From Undibacterium hunanense (GTDB taxonomy: Bacteria; Pseudomonadota; Gammaproteobacteria; Burkholderiales; Burkholderiaceae_D), in NCBI RefSeq assembly GCF_014284335.1, contig NZ_JACOGF010000002.1:514659-578658 (forward strand): DNA of 64,000 nucleotides, written 5' to 3'. Every line of letters begins with the position of its first letter. Positions within the stretch are counted from its first letter, which is position 1. The notes below the pieces were generated by a model. It made no database searches. It saw nothing but the letters and a program-made list of their open reading frames with translations, and was not told where the DNA came from. The position numbers and the translations under genes are program-made. This document shows positions 35,343 to 44,299 of the stretch, in pieces.

Positions 35343-37280
35343 ATGAATAAAATACTGCCTGCCCTTGCCCTGTCTTTTTCGCAACTCGCCATGGTGCAGG
35401 CCGCATCTGTGAACACAGGGCCCATAACCGTAGCGCCGGTGCCACAGATAGAAGCAGCGCGCGACAGAGTATTTCGCGGTGTCATCAAGCTGCAGGTAGA
35501 TGCGTCGGATACCGTGCACAAGATCATCCGTGTACGGCAAACCATACCGGTGCAAAAAAGTGGTGCCATGGTCTTGCTGTATCCCGAATGGGAAACAGCC
35601 AGCCATGCAGCAACGCAATCGGTGGCCGACCTGGCAGGTTTGATCATCATGGCAGGTGATACCAGACTGGAATGGCAACGTGATGCGGTGAACCCATTTG
35701 CCTTTCATATCTCGGTGCCAAAAAATGTGCCTGAACTCAGACTTGAATTTCAGGTACTGCCTGCAAGTCGCGGTTTGTCGCCAGATATATTGAAGTTGCA
35801 ATGGTCCAAACTTGCGCTGTATCCGGCAGGCTGGTACCTGCGTAATATCGCGAGCAATGCATCCCTTACCTTGCCCAGGGATTTTCAGTTCGCCACTTCG
35901 CTTGATAGTGATATGGTTGACGGCAATCAAGTCAGTTTCAAGCAAACCAGTTTTGAAAAATTGATGGATGCTCCCGTGTATGCAGGGCGATATTTCAAGC
36001 GGGTAGAACTGACGACTGCTGGCGCCAAAGTGCCAGTACGCCTGAACCTGGTGGGGGATTCGGAAGCAGCGCTTGCCATTACTCCGGATTTTTTAAGCAA
36101 ATATCAAACGATGGTGACGGCTATGCCCAGGCTGTTCCGGGGGGAGCCTTATCCACATTTTGATTTTCTGGTGAGCTTATCGGATGTGGTATTTTCTGGC
36201 GGTGGGGCAGAACATTCGGAATCGACCGAGATCAATCTGCCCGCTGATTTCTTTGGCAACCCCGACGCACAATTACGCATTGCCAGCCTGCATCCGCATG
36301 AATATGCACATGCCTGGAATGGGCGCTTCCGCCAGCCTGCCGATTTATGGACGCCCAATCTGAACATGCCCATGCGCGGCAGCCTGCTGTGGATGTATGA
36401 AGGACAGACAGAATTCTGGGGGCGCATATTGACGTCGCACCTGGGCTTCATGACGCGCCAGCAAAGCCTGGATGCACTGGCGATGGATGCGGCATTTGTC
36501 AGCGCCCGCGTCGGCAGGCAATGGAAGTCGCTGCAAGACAGCACCATTGATCCCATTTATATGGCAGGTGGAAAATCTTCAGTGCGCTGGCGTGACTGGC
36601 AACGGCGTGAAGATTATTATGTCGAAGGCGTGATGCTGTGGCTGGATGTAGAAATGCTGATGCGCGAACGCACATCCGGCAAAAAAGGGCTGGCCGATTT
36701 TGCGGGCAGTTTCTTTGGTGGCAGCAAGGCAAACAGTGTTGTCAGCACCTATACCTTCGCCGATATCTGCAAAGGATTGAATCATATTGTGCCCTATGAC
36801 TGGGCTGCCTATTTCACTACCCGCCTGCAGGCGCACGATGCCAGTCATGCACTTGATGGCCTGACACGCAGCGGCTACCGTCTGATTTACACGGATGAGC
36901 CTACAGACTATTTCACGAAGATGGAAGTCGACACAGGTGCGACCGATTTTTCTCAATCACTGGGGTTCACGGTCAACAGCAAAGGCATAGTCAGCAGCGT
37001 GAGCTGGGAAGGACCGGCTTTCCGCGCCGGTATCAGCCTGGGCGCGCGTTTGCTGAATGTCGGCAAAGAAGCCTACTCGGATACCGTGTTGAAGCAGGTA
37101 ATCAAGGCGGCAGCGGTATCAAAGGAAGCGATAGAACTGACTTTCATGGCAGATGGCAAAACCCGTACCGTCAGTATCAACTACACGGGTTCGCTACGCT
37201 ATCCGCGTCTGGAACGCATTCCTGGTACGGTAGACCGGCTGGAGAGTTTGCTGACCTTACCCGTGCATATTGGTGGATGA
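35343..37280 (+). CDS. M61-family (glycyl aminopeptidase-like) metallopeptidase with PDZ end
   Basis: 645 residues with a signal peptide (MNKILPALALSFSQLAMVQAA), so periplasmic or outer-membrane-associated. The N-terminal beta domain is followed by the zinc site HEYAH (319-323) in HPHEYAHAWNGRF, with the third ligand Glu in MYEGQTEFWG. The C-terminal part reads as a PDZ domain (DFSQSLGFTVNSKGIVSSV, GPAFRAGISLGARLLNVG). This arrangement is that of the Sphingomonas glycyl aminopeptidase. It is a single gene; neighbours give no substrate clue. Confidence 0.88.
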   Translation: MNKILPALALSFSQLAMVQAASVNTGPITVAPVPQIEAARDRVFRGVIKLQVDASDTVHKIIRVRQTIPVQKSGAMVLLYPEWETASHAATQSVADLAGLIIMAGDTRLEWQRDAVNPFAFHISVPKNVPELRLEFQVLPASRGLSPDILKLQWSKLALYPAGWYLRNIASNASLTLPRDFQFATSLDSDMVDGNQVSFKQTSFEKLMDAPVYAGRYFKRVELTTAGAKVPVRLNLVGDSEAALAITPDFLSKYQTMVTAMPRLFRGEPYPHFDFLVSLSDVVFSGGGAEHSESTEINLPADFFGNPDAQLRIASLHPHEYAHAWNGRFRQPADLWTPNLNMPMRGSLLWMYEGQTEFWGRILTSHLGFMTRQQSLDALAMDAAFVSARVGRQWKSLQDSTIDPIYMAGGKSSVRWRDWQRREDYYVEGVMLWLDVEMLMRERTSGKKGLADFAGSFFGGSKANSVVSTYTFADICKGLNHIVPYDWAAYFTTRLQAHDASHALDGLTRSGYRLIYTDEPTDYFTKMEVDTGATDFSQSLGFTVNSKGIVSSVSWEGPAFRAGISLGARLLNVGKEAYSDTVLKQVIKAAAVSKEAIELTFMADGKTRTVSINYTGSLRYPRLERIPGTVDRLESLLTLPVHIGG

Positions 37281-37329
37281 ATACTGTGAACAGCAGGTTG
37301 GGGCGCATATCCCCGGCAATCAAAACAAG

Positions 37330-38196
37330 TCAGGTGTCATGTTCTTCAACAGCATAAGCAAGTCGTATCGCCTCCGCCAGTGCCAGGCAGGCGGCACTTG
37401 CCCCGTGGGCAGGCAAGCGCAGGCTGATGGCAAATTCATCCAGTAAGGGTAAACCTGCTTCTGAACCAAGTATGTCCAGCCCGGGCGGCACTGTCGATGG
37501 CAGCAAGGCAGTCACTGCCAGGTCTGCCTGCACGGTGGCGGTAATGGCTTCTATACTGGGATAATCGACAACATTGCGCCATTCTATGCCGGCTCTGGCC
37601 AGTTCCCGCATGACCGTGGGTTTGAATACACAGGTTTCTGACACCAGGCAGAGGGGTAATGGCCGTTTTTGCCAGGCGATGCCATCCCGCCTGGCTACCC
37701 AGACTGGTCTTTCCATCGCCAATAGTTCACCCCTGGCATGGGTAGCAGGTTCTTCAATGATGGCCAGGTCCAGCAGGCCGCTGTCAAAGCTCTTCGTTAA
37801 TTCGGTGGATGAACCTGCCATCAGAGATATTTCTACCGATGGGTAGGCTTTGACAAACGAAGGCAAGATGTTCGGCAAATGCATGACCATCAGATCGTGC
37901 GGTACTCCCATGCGTACGGTGCCCGTCACTTCTGTGATTGTCAGCGCTGACAGGATCTCATCATTCATTTCTACCAGAGTGCGTACCTTGATCAACAAGC
38001 GTTCGCCTTCAACCGTCAGATACACACCACTCTTGCCTCTATCCAGAACACGCCGGTCCAGCATTTGTTCCAGCCGTTTGATCTGCTGACTGACCGCGCC
38101 CTGCGTCATGTGCAGCCTTTGCGCAGCAAAGGTCATGCTGCCGGTCTCGGCTACATGTAAGAATGTCCTCAGCAATCCTATGTCGAGATTTTTCAT
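37330..38196 (-). CDS. LysR-family transcriptional regulator
   Basis: 288 residues. The N-terminal winged helix-turn-helix is classic (LLRTFLHVAETGSMTFAAQRLHMTQGAVSQQIKRLEQML, then DRRVLDRGKSGVYLT). The rest is a two-lobed effector domain (VRMGVPHDLMVMHLP, SVEISLMAGSSTELTKSFDSGLLDLAII). There is no divergent partner; the gene lies between the M61 peptidase (convergent) and a membrane protein on the same strand, so its target is not evident. Confidence 0.92.
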   Translation of the reverse strand: MKNLDIGLLRTFLHVAETGSMTFAAQRLHMTQGAVSQQIKRLEQMLDRRVLDRGKSGVYLTVEGERLLIKVRTLVEMNDEILSALTITEVTGTVRMGVPHDLMVMHLPNILPSFVKAYPSVEISLMAGSSTELTKSFDSGLLDLAIIEEPATHARGELLAMERPVWVARRDGIAWQKRPLPLCLVSETCVFKPTVMRELARAGIEWRNVVDYPSIEAITATVQADLAVTALLPSTVPPGLDILGSEAGLPLLDEFAISLRLPAHGASAACLALAEAIRLAYAVEEHDT

Positions 38197-38366
38197 GGCT
38201 GGGATCAGTTAACAGATTTCGAAATGTAGAGCACACATAAATACGTGGCTCTGAGATATTGACAGTCATTTATAGTAAGCCCTATCTGTTATTTTGTCTT
38301 TGCAGGCCTATCCTTTAAGATAATAATCAATCAAGAATGAAGAGCAATATGGGAATACTCACGAGT

Positions 38367-39359
38367 TCAATGCGACGGAAACATTAAATCGCGTGCCCGT
38401 TGTCGCTCTGCTTCAACGGGGAAAGACTTGATCAGGAGTTCCTGTGTTTGAATAACGCGTTCAGAAAAATTAAGCTGGTGATTCTGATTGATCTGGCCGG
38501 CAGCATTCAGGTAGCTGGTCAGCCGGTTTGCCAGTTGTGGCCCTGTGCCAGCCCAATTGCTGAAACTGCGAATTGCCTTGCCTAACACCCATTGCATGTA
38601 TAGGTCATGACGCAATTCATCGCTTTTGTTGGACCAACTTGGTGGACGGGGAGCGCCTGTTTGCTCGTCAGATGAGGGCATGTCAGGCGTTTTCTCTTGC
38701 CTCGATGTGTCTTTTAGTTGTGTCAATTCATTTAATATCTGCGTTAACTGCGCATCATCATTCTGATACCACGCATGCACGACTACCTCACCCAGAAAGC
38801 CGAGTCGCAGGCGATCTCGCTGATCACGCCAGGTGCTGATACGTCGTATATCTTGCAAGCTGATATCTTTACCGTTACCGCTGAAATTATGCGCTGCAAG
38901 TAAGTCGTCGTGCGCCTTCATGTAGGCCTGATAGTGTTCGACGATGATGATTGCTTCCGTATAGGCAGTCGGTGGCAACATACTTTTGAGGTGGCTGCGC
39001 AATGCACTTGCACGGTCTGGCGAAACTTGTTCCAGCAAGAAAAAATTGATGATGTCCAGTAGCGCACTATTGACGACGAGTTGTTGATTTTCTGTTGCCA
39101 GCCCGGTAGGCAACAAGCGACTGTCAATCGCAGAAAAATTCGCAGAAAATGCAATTTCTGCAGTATTACCTGACGGCGCCATCTGACCCGGACCAAAGAC
39201 CATGCTGGACAGGTTTGGCTTTGCACGTATCGGTGCAATGTCTTCCGGCTCATCCTGCCAGAAATAGCGTATCAATAGCAAAACCATGACTAGCGCAATG
39301 GTGACAGGGACATTTATTCCGTAGTGTTTCTTGGCTTGTTCTTTGAGTGAAGTCGACAT
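38367..39359 (-). CDS. Membrane-anchored protein, possibly lipase-chaperone-like
   Basis: 330 residues with one N-terminal membrane helix (about 17-34, INVPVTIALVMVLLLIRYFW) and a long, mostly helical periplasmic part. Weak resemblance to lipase secretion chaperones (Lif/LipH) is seen: a region LLPTGLATENQQLVVNSALLDIINFFLLEQVSPDR sits where chaperones have a (R/D)xxFDYxLSA-GE motif, followed by helices ending YQAYMKAHDDLLAA, and the C-terminus has an E..RQRARDL helix. The hallmark FDY motif is absent and no lipase gene is adjacent, so the call is tentative. A generic helical adaptor is the alternative. Confidence 0.5.
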   Translation of the reverse strand: MSTSLKEQAKKHYGINVPVTIALVMVLLLIRYFWQDEPEDIAPIRAKPNLSSMVFGPGQMAPSGNTAEIAFSANFSAIDSRLLPTGLATENQQLVVNSALLDIINFFLLEQVSPDRASALRSHLKSMLPPTAYTEAIIIVEHYQAYMKAHDDLLAAHNFSGNGKDISLQDIRRISTWRDQRDRLRLGFLGEVVVHAWYQNDDAQLTQILNELTQLKDTSRQEKTPDMPSSDEQTGAPRPPSWSNKSDELRHDLYMQWVLGKAIRSFSNWAGTGPQLANRLTSYLNAAGQINQNHQLNFSERVIQTQELLIKSFPVEAERQRARDLMFPSH

Positions 39360-39477
39360 GCGAGTGAGTATAAATTACCGGTTTGATCGATATGGGCATG
39401 GGCTGGAATGCGGTATCCAGCCCATACCCCGGAAAAAATTTTATACAAAAACCTGATGCAAAAAATACGGCAGCGAC

Positions 39478-40527
39478 TTAGAAGACAGATGTGGGAACCC
39501 AGGCGTCAGAGCCAGCCAGGAAATTGTTTGGCTGGTACTGCGTGGTCTGGGAAGACGTGAGGTAGACGGTATATTTTTCACGTTTTTTTGCAGTGAAACC
39601 TGCGGCACCAGGTCCGGAAGATCCGTATTCCGCAAAGTACGATGTTGGCAAATTGTTGGTGGACCCTGGGGTAAATTCAATCATTCCTGCTGCATTGATT
39701 GGTGCCTGTATATTTGTGTTGATGAATATATTCGATGCCAATGCACCCCATGGGCGACCCAGGAAAGCATTCGTCAGACCGGTCTGCGGATTGCTGGAAA
39801 TGGTGCTGTTATAAAAAACATAGCCACTAAGGTAATTCGTGAAATGTCTGTTTTGCGCAGTAATGGTGACTTCTCCGCCCAGGCTTCCATGTTGGTCAGC
39901 AACGATAACGCAATTATCAAAGACAGCGGCGCCATCACCAAAAATGAAATCGACATTGCCCTCGATGGTTACACCGTAAAAGTAAGAGCGGGCTGGAGTG
40001 CAGGTCGTGGAAGAACAACCCAGGCTGCCGACATACAGGGTATCCTGCCGGCCTATCAGGCGTACATTGCGCAGTACGGATTTATCAGATGCGAGATACA
40101 GTGCAAGTGCCTGTGTTTCAGCGTTCCCATCCTGCGTGTACGTGTTTTGTATGGTGATATTGTTGGCAAAAAAACCTGCGCCTGTGACGATGACTGTTGA
40201 TGAACCCTTGTCGCCTACAGTTCCGCCGCTGCCGTTGGATTTTTGCGCCCAATAGCTTTGGGTAATAACGGTAGAGCTAGCATGTGCGCCCTGGCCCACC
40301 AGGCGTACATTGGGTTTGGTAATCGTCACCTGTTCGGTGTAGGTTCCGGCTGTCACATCGATTTCACCACCGTTGGACGGCAATGCGTTGACGGCGGCCT
40401 GAATGGTCGTGTAATGACCTGCACCTGTACCACCAACGGTTACTTTCGTAATGGCATTGCTTGCCGCACTGTTCAATAATAATGCGACGGTCAACGCAAT
40501 TTTCCATGCGCTATTTTTATGTTTCAT
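39478..40527 (-). CDS. Pectinesterase (CE8)
   Basis: Secreted enzyme that removes methyl esters from homogalacturonan, opening it to polygalacturonase. A signal peptide (MKHKNSAWKIALTVALLLNSAASNA) precedes a right-handed beta-helix. Family motifs are GTYTEQVTI (about 61-69), QALAL with Gln139, QDTLYV with Asp162, VDFIFGD with Asp193 and LGRPWG with Arg258 and Trp260, the full catalytic set. The length of 349 residues is normal. It lies 150 bases behind the polygalacturonase gene on the same strand, with a strong hairpin between them. Confidence 0.93.
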   Translation of the reverse strand: MKHKNSAWKIALTVALLLNSAASNAITKVTVGGTGAGHYTTIQAAVNALPSNGGEIDVTAGTYTEQVTITKPNVRLVGQGAHASSTVITQSYWAQKSNGSGGTVGDKGSSTVIVTGAGFFANNITIQNTYTQDGNAETQALALYLASDKSVLRNVRLIGRQDTLYVGSLGCSSTTCTPARSYFYGVTIEGNVDFIFGDGAAVFDNCVIVADQHGSLGGEVTITAQNRHFTNYLSGYVFYNSTISSNPQTGLTNAFLGRPWGALASNIFINTNIQAPINAAGMIEFTPGSTNNLPTSYFAEYGSSGPGAAGFTAKKREKYTVYLTSSQTTQYQPNNFLAGSDAWVPTSVF

Positions 40528-40540
40528 ATTGTCTCCTTGT

Positions 40541-40567
40541 GCCGGGACACGATGATCGTATCCCGGC
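40541..40567 (-). other. Intercistronic hairpin before the pectinesterase gene
   Basis: Nearly perfect palindrome of 27 bases (arms GCCGGGA...TCCCGGC, 12-13 bp including one wobble) about 15 bases upstream of the pectinesterase start, without a T-run. In the polygalacturonase-pectinesterase transcript it would form a stable stem, perhaps for RNA processing or protection. Confidence 0.6.
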
Positions 40568-40674
40568 TATTGCCGTGATCTAAGGTCACTGCTTTATGTG
40601 CTTTATGTGCTTTTGGGTCAGATGTCTGTTCACCCACTCGATTGAGCAAGATTAAATTGAGCGGGAGGAAGAAT

Positions 40675-41928
40675 TCAGAACGTGCAGCTGGGAACAGCGC
40701 CACTCATCGTAAAGTTACTGGTAGTAACGCCCGTGCCGGATGGAACATCATTCGAACTATCGAGTCCGACATTGGCATACTGGTCACCACTTTGTGCAGT
40801 CGCGTCCAGATTGACATGTGCCAGATAAGCATTGACCGGAAAGCTGGCGTTGCGGCCAGCTATGCGGGTATAGGCGCCAGATACGGATGAAGTTGCATAG
40901 GCACCATTGACAACAATGTTTGACAGCGATGGTGTACCGCCAGAGACAGGGCATGCATGGTAGTTGGTATCCATGATAACCAGATGTTTTGCGCCAGTAA
41001 TACAGGTATTGACATAACTAACCTTGCTGACCGTCAAAGCACAGGGGCCGGTTTTGATGTTGATGGCATTGGCGTTGGCTGATGTGGTTCCGGAAAGGTC
41101 CGCGCCGTACACATAGTTATTTTTGAACAGGATATTTGAGACGGTATTTTTGTATATGCTACCGATGGAAAGCCCGTGCGTGCCGTAAAGCTGGCTATTT
41201 CTGACAGTGATGTTTGAGGCATCACCAGAGTTGGTTTTGACTGCAATGCCATCATCCCCGGCTTCAATGGAAGAATTTGCGACCGTTGCATTGGTGAGAC
41301 TGTCAATATCAATACCGTCAGCATTGGTGCGGGTCGATGGTGTGCGTATTGTCAGCTTCCATGCGGTGAAACCATTGCCGCCCTCGACATACAGATTCGG
41401 GAAAACGGATTCCTTGATGGTGACGTTGTAGACAGTAAAGTTCGTAATGTTTTTGGCTTGCACCAGGCGCGCACTGCCACTGAGAATATCGCCACGCCCG
41501 TCAACGACACCCGGCCCCATCAACGAAGCATTGCTGCCATTGAACAAGATGAATTGCGCGTTGCTGGCATAGCTATTATTTCCATACAAGGTTACGCCGG
41601 AATTAATGACCAGCGCTGCGCCATTGACGTTCAGGCTATTGCTGTAGAAAGCATTGTTTGAGCCTGATGCCGCGAGTACCACGCTTTTCCCCGTTCCAGC
41701 ACAACTGTCCAGGGCATTTTGCAAACGTGTTGTGTCGTCAGTGGATGGTGGGGACGCGCGTTGCGAGCTGGTAAATTTGGCCGGGATCGTGGTGCAAACA
41801 CCTGGATAGGTCGGTTCGGTTACTGTGCGGCTGTCGCCAGTGGCCAGAGTTTGTGCCCCAGCAGAGGCAGAAAATATGAGTAATGTTGCGGTTAAGGCAT
41901 GGCAACGAATTGCATTGATTGCAGTCAT
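40675..41928 (-). CDS. Polygalacturonase (GH28)
   Basis: Secreted hydrolase of de-esterified homogalacturonan. The signal peptide ends near ASAGAQ, and the mature part is a parallel beta-helix. GH28 motifs: NADGID (202-207, catalytic Asp204), GDDGIAVK (Asp225 and Asp226) and GTHGLSIGS (His251). The usual RIK motif is not obvious; ANAINIKT stands in that position. The length of 417 residues is normal. It heads a pair with the pectinesterase, and two operators of the ATTGGT-n3-ACCAAT type lie upstream. Confidence 0.92.
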   Translation of the reverse strand: MTAINAIRCHALTATLLIFSASAGAQTLATGDSRTVTEPTYPGVCTTIPAKFTSSQRASPPSTDDTTRLQNALDSCAGTGKSVVLAASGSNNAFYSNSLNVNGAALVINSGVTLYGNNSYASNAQFILFNGSNASLMGPGVVDGRGDILSGSARLVQAKNITNFTVYNVTIKESVFPNLYVEGGNGFTAWKLTIRTPSTRTNADGIDIDSLTNATVANSSIEAGDDGIAVKTNSGDASNITVRNSQLYGTHGLSIGSIYKNTVSNILFKNNYVYGADLSGTTSANANAINIKTGPCALTVSKVSYVNTCITGAKHLVIMDTNYHACPVSGGTPSLSNIVVNGAYATSSVSGAYTRIAGRNASFPVNAYLAHVNLDATAQSGDQYANVGLDSSNDVPSGTGVTTSNFTMSGAVPSCTF

Positions 41929-42412
41929 AAAAGTCCCCTAATAAAATATTATGATTATGTAATTTTTTGGATTAAACTGATATTGGCTGGGCCAAATGAA
42001 AATTGGTCCAACCAATACCAGTTCACGTTATAGGTATTTCTTTTCCCTTTGTCAAGGAAAGTCATGTCGCTGTTAACGCGGAAAAGACACAAAGGCCTGG
42101 GATGTAAAGAAAATAATATATTTAATTAAAACAAATTCTCAAAGGCAGCGGCTGCATTGTGGAGGGGAGATTTGAGTAGTGTCGGGGCCTGTTGGTTTGT
42201 CTTGCTGGCGTGCGGTCTTTGTGTCGCGAAAATCATGCATCCTGAAGTCATGCGTTGTTTGCTGGCTGCAAAACCTTGGTATCCCTGTGCTGAGAATTTT
42301 CATTGCCGCATTCAGGCGATTCATGCATTAGAGTTTGTAATGCATTGCATTATGAATATTCGATTTATTAATGCTTGATGTCTGGCTATAGTGAACGAAT
42401 AAACTTTGCCGA
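41929..42412. other. Divergent promoter region of the pectin gene pair
   Basis: About 480 bases with no supported gene, AT-rich in the first half. It contains the two palindromic operators listed separately (41982-42016) and must include promoters for the polygalacturonase (minus) and the SnoaL-like gene (plus). A plus-strand frame of 73 codons (42157-42378) has no support. Confidence 0.6.
41982..42016. promoter_or_regulatory. Tandem GntR-type (UxuR/ExuR-like) operators
   Basis: ATTGGC-TGG-GCCAAA (41982-41996, 5 of 6 symmetric) and ATTGGT-CCA-ACCAAT (42002-42016, perfect) have the same 6-3-6 geometry and centres 20 bases apart, two helical turns. The half-site ATTGGT matches what is known for hexuronate regulators UxuR/ExuR. 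They lie about 55-90 bases upstream of the polygalacturonase start, so galacturonate-responsive control is inferred. The regulator gene is not in this window. Confidence 0.6.
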
Positions 42413-42937
42413 ATGAAAGCCATGAAATTAATTTCTCTACTTACTCTTGCAAGCAGCATGACGATGGCCAGTGTCGCTGCTGCGTCGCTTCCGTCGCCAG
42501 TTGATTTTCAATCGCATTACCTGAGCACTGCCGAGGACAAGCTGGCCATCGAGCATTTGCTCAACAGCTATACCACGTCAGTCAGTAACGGCGATGGCAA
42601 GACCTTCGCTACATTGCTGCTGGATGAAAAAGTACCGTTCATGGCAGTGCGCGGTGTGCCTGATATTGTTAACAAAGGCGATGCGCTGGATACTCGTCGC
42701 TATGCAGATTTTCGTGAGGGTGTCTTTGGTAGCGGACGCAAGCTGGAACAGGCATTCTTCAATGTGAAAATCAATCAGGACGGTGCACTCGCACAAGTGT
42801 CACTGGATTTTATTACCAAAGAGGCAGGCACACAAAAAGGGGGCTTTGGCTGGAAACTGCTGCACCTGCTGAAGGTCAACGGTCACTGGAAAATAGCCAG
42901 CGAGTTTTATACGGTAAGAGCGCTGCCTGTTGAATAA
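42413..42937 (+). CDS. Exported SnoaL-like/NTF2-fold protein
   Basis: 174 residues with a signal peptide (MKAMKLISLLTLASSMTMASVAAA) and an NTF2-like (SnoaL/DUF4440 type) domain: LAIEHLLNSYTTSVSNGDGKTFATLLLDE near the start of the mature protein and WKLLHLLKVNGHWKIASEFYTV at the end. Such domains are small cavity-forming folds with many roles; no catalytic signature is visible. The start could also be ATG 42422. It is a single gene with its own bidirectional terminator. Confidence 0.75.
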   Translation: MKAMKLISLLTLASSMTMASVAAASLPSPVDFQSHYLSTAEDKLAIEHLLNSYTTSVSNGDGKTFATLLLDEKVPFMAVRGVPDIVNKGDALDTRRYADFREGVFGSGRKLEQAFFNVKINQDGALAQVSLDFITKEAGTQKGGFGWKLLHLLKVNGHWKIASEFYTVRALPVE

Positions 42938-42998
42938 GCCTGCATCAAACCAGAATTGCGCAGCGACATAGGCTGGTAATTCAGGTGCAAATAAAAAT

Positions 42999-43031
42999 GG
43001 TGGATAGCCAGACAGCTATCCACCGTTTTTT
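42999..43031. terminator. Bidirectional terminator between SnoaL-like and LysR genes
   Basis: Stem GGTGGATAGC / GCTATCCACC (10 bp), 6-base loop, followed by TTTTTT on the plus strand and preceded by AAAAA, giving a T-run for the minus strand. It separates two convergent genes. Confidence 0.88.
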
Positions 43032-43053
43032 GACTAGAAAATGCGCAGATTAA

Positions 43054-44088
43054 TTAAAACACCGTTTCGGCGATATTCTGATGCTCCAGCACGGCGCGCA
43101 GGGTATTGCCCGTACTGCGTTGTTGATCCTGTTTGCCGGCAAATTCACATTCGCTCATGCCGTTCAACAGTTCTGCATCACGTCCGCTGAACAATGGGCA
43201 GCGCGGGAACAGTTCTGCCACCCAGTCAACAAAGGCGCGTACCTTGGGTGATAAATGCCGGTTGGCCAGATACACGACAGAGATAGGCATGGGCGCTGGC
43301 GTCCATTGCGGCAATACCTCACGCAGTGCGCCCGATTGCAGATGCGGCATCAGCATGAAACGTGGCGCCTGTATCAGGCCAAAGCCCTTGATGGCGCAAT
43401 CGATATAGGCTTCAGAATCATTTACAGAAATCTTGCCATTGACGGTGACATCTATGGTTTTGCCATCGACGATGAAATCCCAGTCCAGATTACGGCCCGT
43501 GCGGCTGGAAAAATAATGCACGGCCTGATGGTGCTGCAAATCATCTATGGTTTGCGGTTCGCCATGGGTATCCAGATAATCGGGGGCGGCACAGGTGATG
43601 CTCTGGAAGGTGCCTATACGTCTGGCGATCATGCTGGAATCCTGAAGTTCACCCACCCGTATCACACAGTCAACGGCTTCCTGCACCATGTCCACCATAC
43701 GGTCACCCATACCCATGACCAGTTTGATGTCGGGGTAGCGTGAATAAAATTCGCAGACTTGCGGCAGCAATATCAGTTTGCCTATCGAGGTAGGTACATC
43801 AATGCGCAATTGGCCTTTCGGCCCGCGTGCCACATTCTGGAACGAGGCTTCGGTTTCATCCACATCCGCCAGGATGCGCACGCAGCGCTCATAGTAGGCG
43901 GCTCCATCCGGCGTCAGGCTCAGGCGGCGCGTGGTCCGGTTCAGCAGGCGCACCTGCAACAGACTCTCCAGGTTCTGGATGGTCGTGGTCACGGTCGTGC
44001 GTGGCAAGCCCAGACTGTCTGCGGCCCTGGTGAAGCTGTTTGAATCCACCACCCGGGTGAATACCTGCATTGCTTGAAAGCGGTCCAT
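43054..44088 (-). CDS. LysR-family regulator, probably of the adjacent RND operon
   Basis: 344 residues, with a helix-turn-helix FQAMQVFTRVVDSNSFTRAADSLGLPRTTVTTTIQNLESLL and RRLSLTPDGAAYYERC, then a LysR effector domain. The C-terminal tail (about 300-344) is longer than usual and Cys/Arg-rich. It is divergent from the esterase-like/RND operon. In Pseudomonas the LysR protein MexT controls mexEF-oprN from an equivalent position, so a similar role is inferred. Signals sensed are unknown. Confidence 0.9.
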   Translation of the reverse strand: MDRFQAMQVFTRVVDSNSFTRAADSLGLPRTTVTTTIQNLESLLQVRLLNRTTRRLSLTPDGAAYYERCVRILADVDETEASFQNVARGPKGQLRIDVPTSIGKLILLPQVCEFYSRYPDIKLVMGMGDRMVDMVQEAVDCVIRVGELQDSSMIARRIGTFQSITCAAPDYLDTHGEPQTIDDLQHHQAVHYFSSRTGRNLDWDFIVDGKTIDVTVNGKISVNDSEAYIDCAIKGFGLIQAPRFMLMPHLQSGALREVLPQWTPAPMPISVVYLANRHLSPKVRAFVDWVAELFPRCPLFSGRDAELLNGMSECEFAGKQDQQRSTGNTLRAVLEHQNIAETVF

Positions 44089-44299
44089 TATTGATTCCCT
44101 TCATGACGCCGGAGATGACATTTGATAAAGCTTAGACGCGTTGAGTGATTTTTAAGTGTAGCCAGTATAAATGCATTTTGGGCTCTGATTAGTCGACCTG
44201 GTGGAATAGTGATGTTGGATTATCGGTGTTTATCCCGAAACGGGTAGCGCCTACTATTCGTTCCAATCCTCAATCCCTGGAGCGGATATCCGCGACGAC

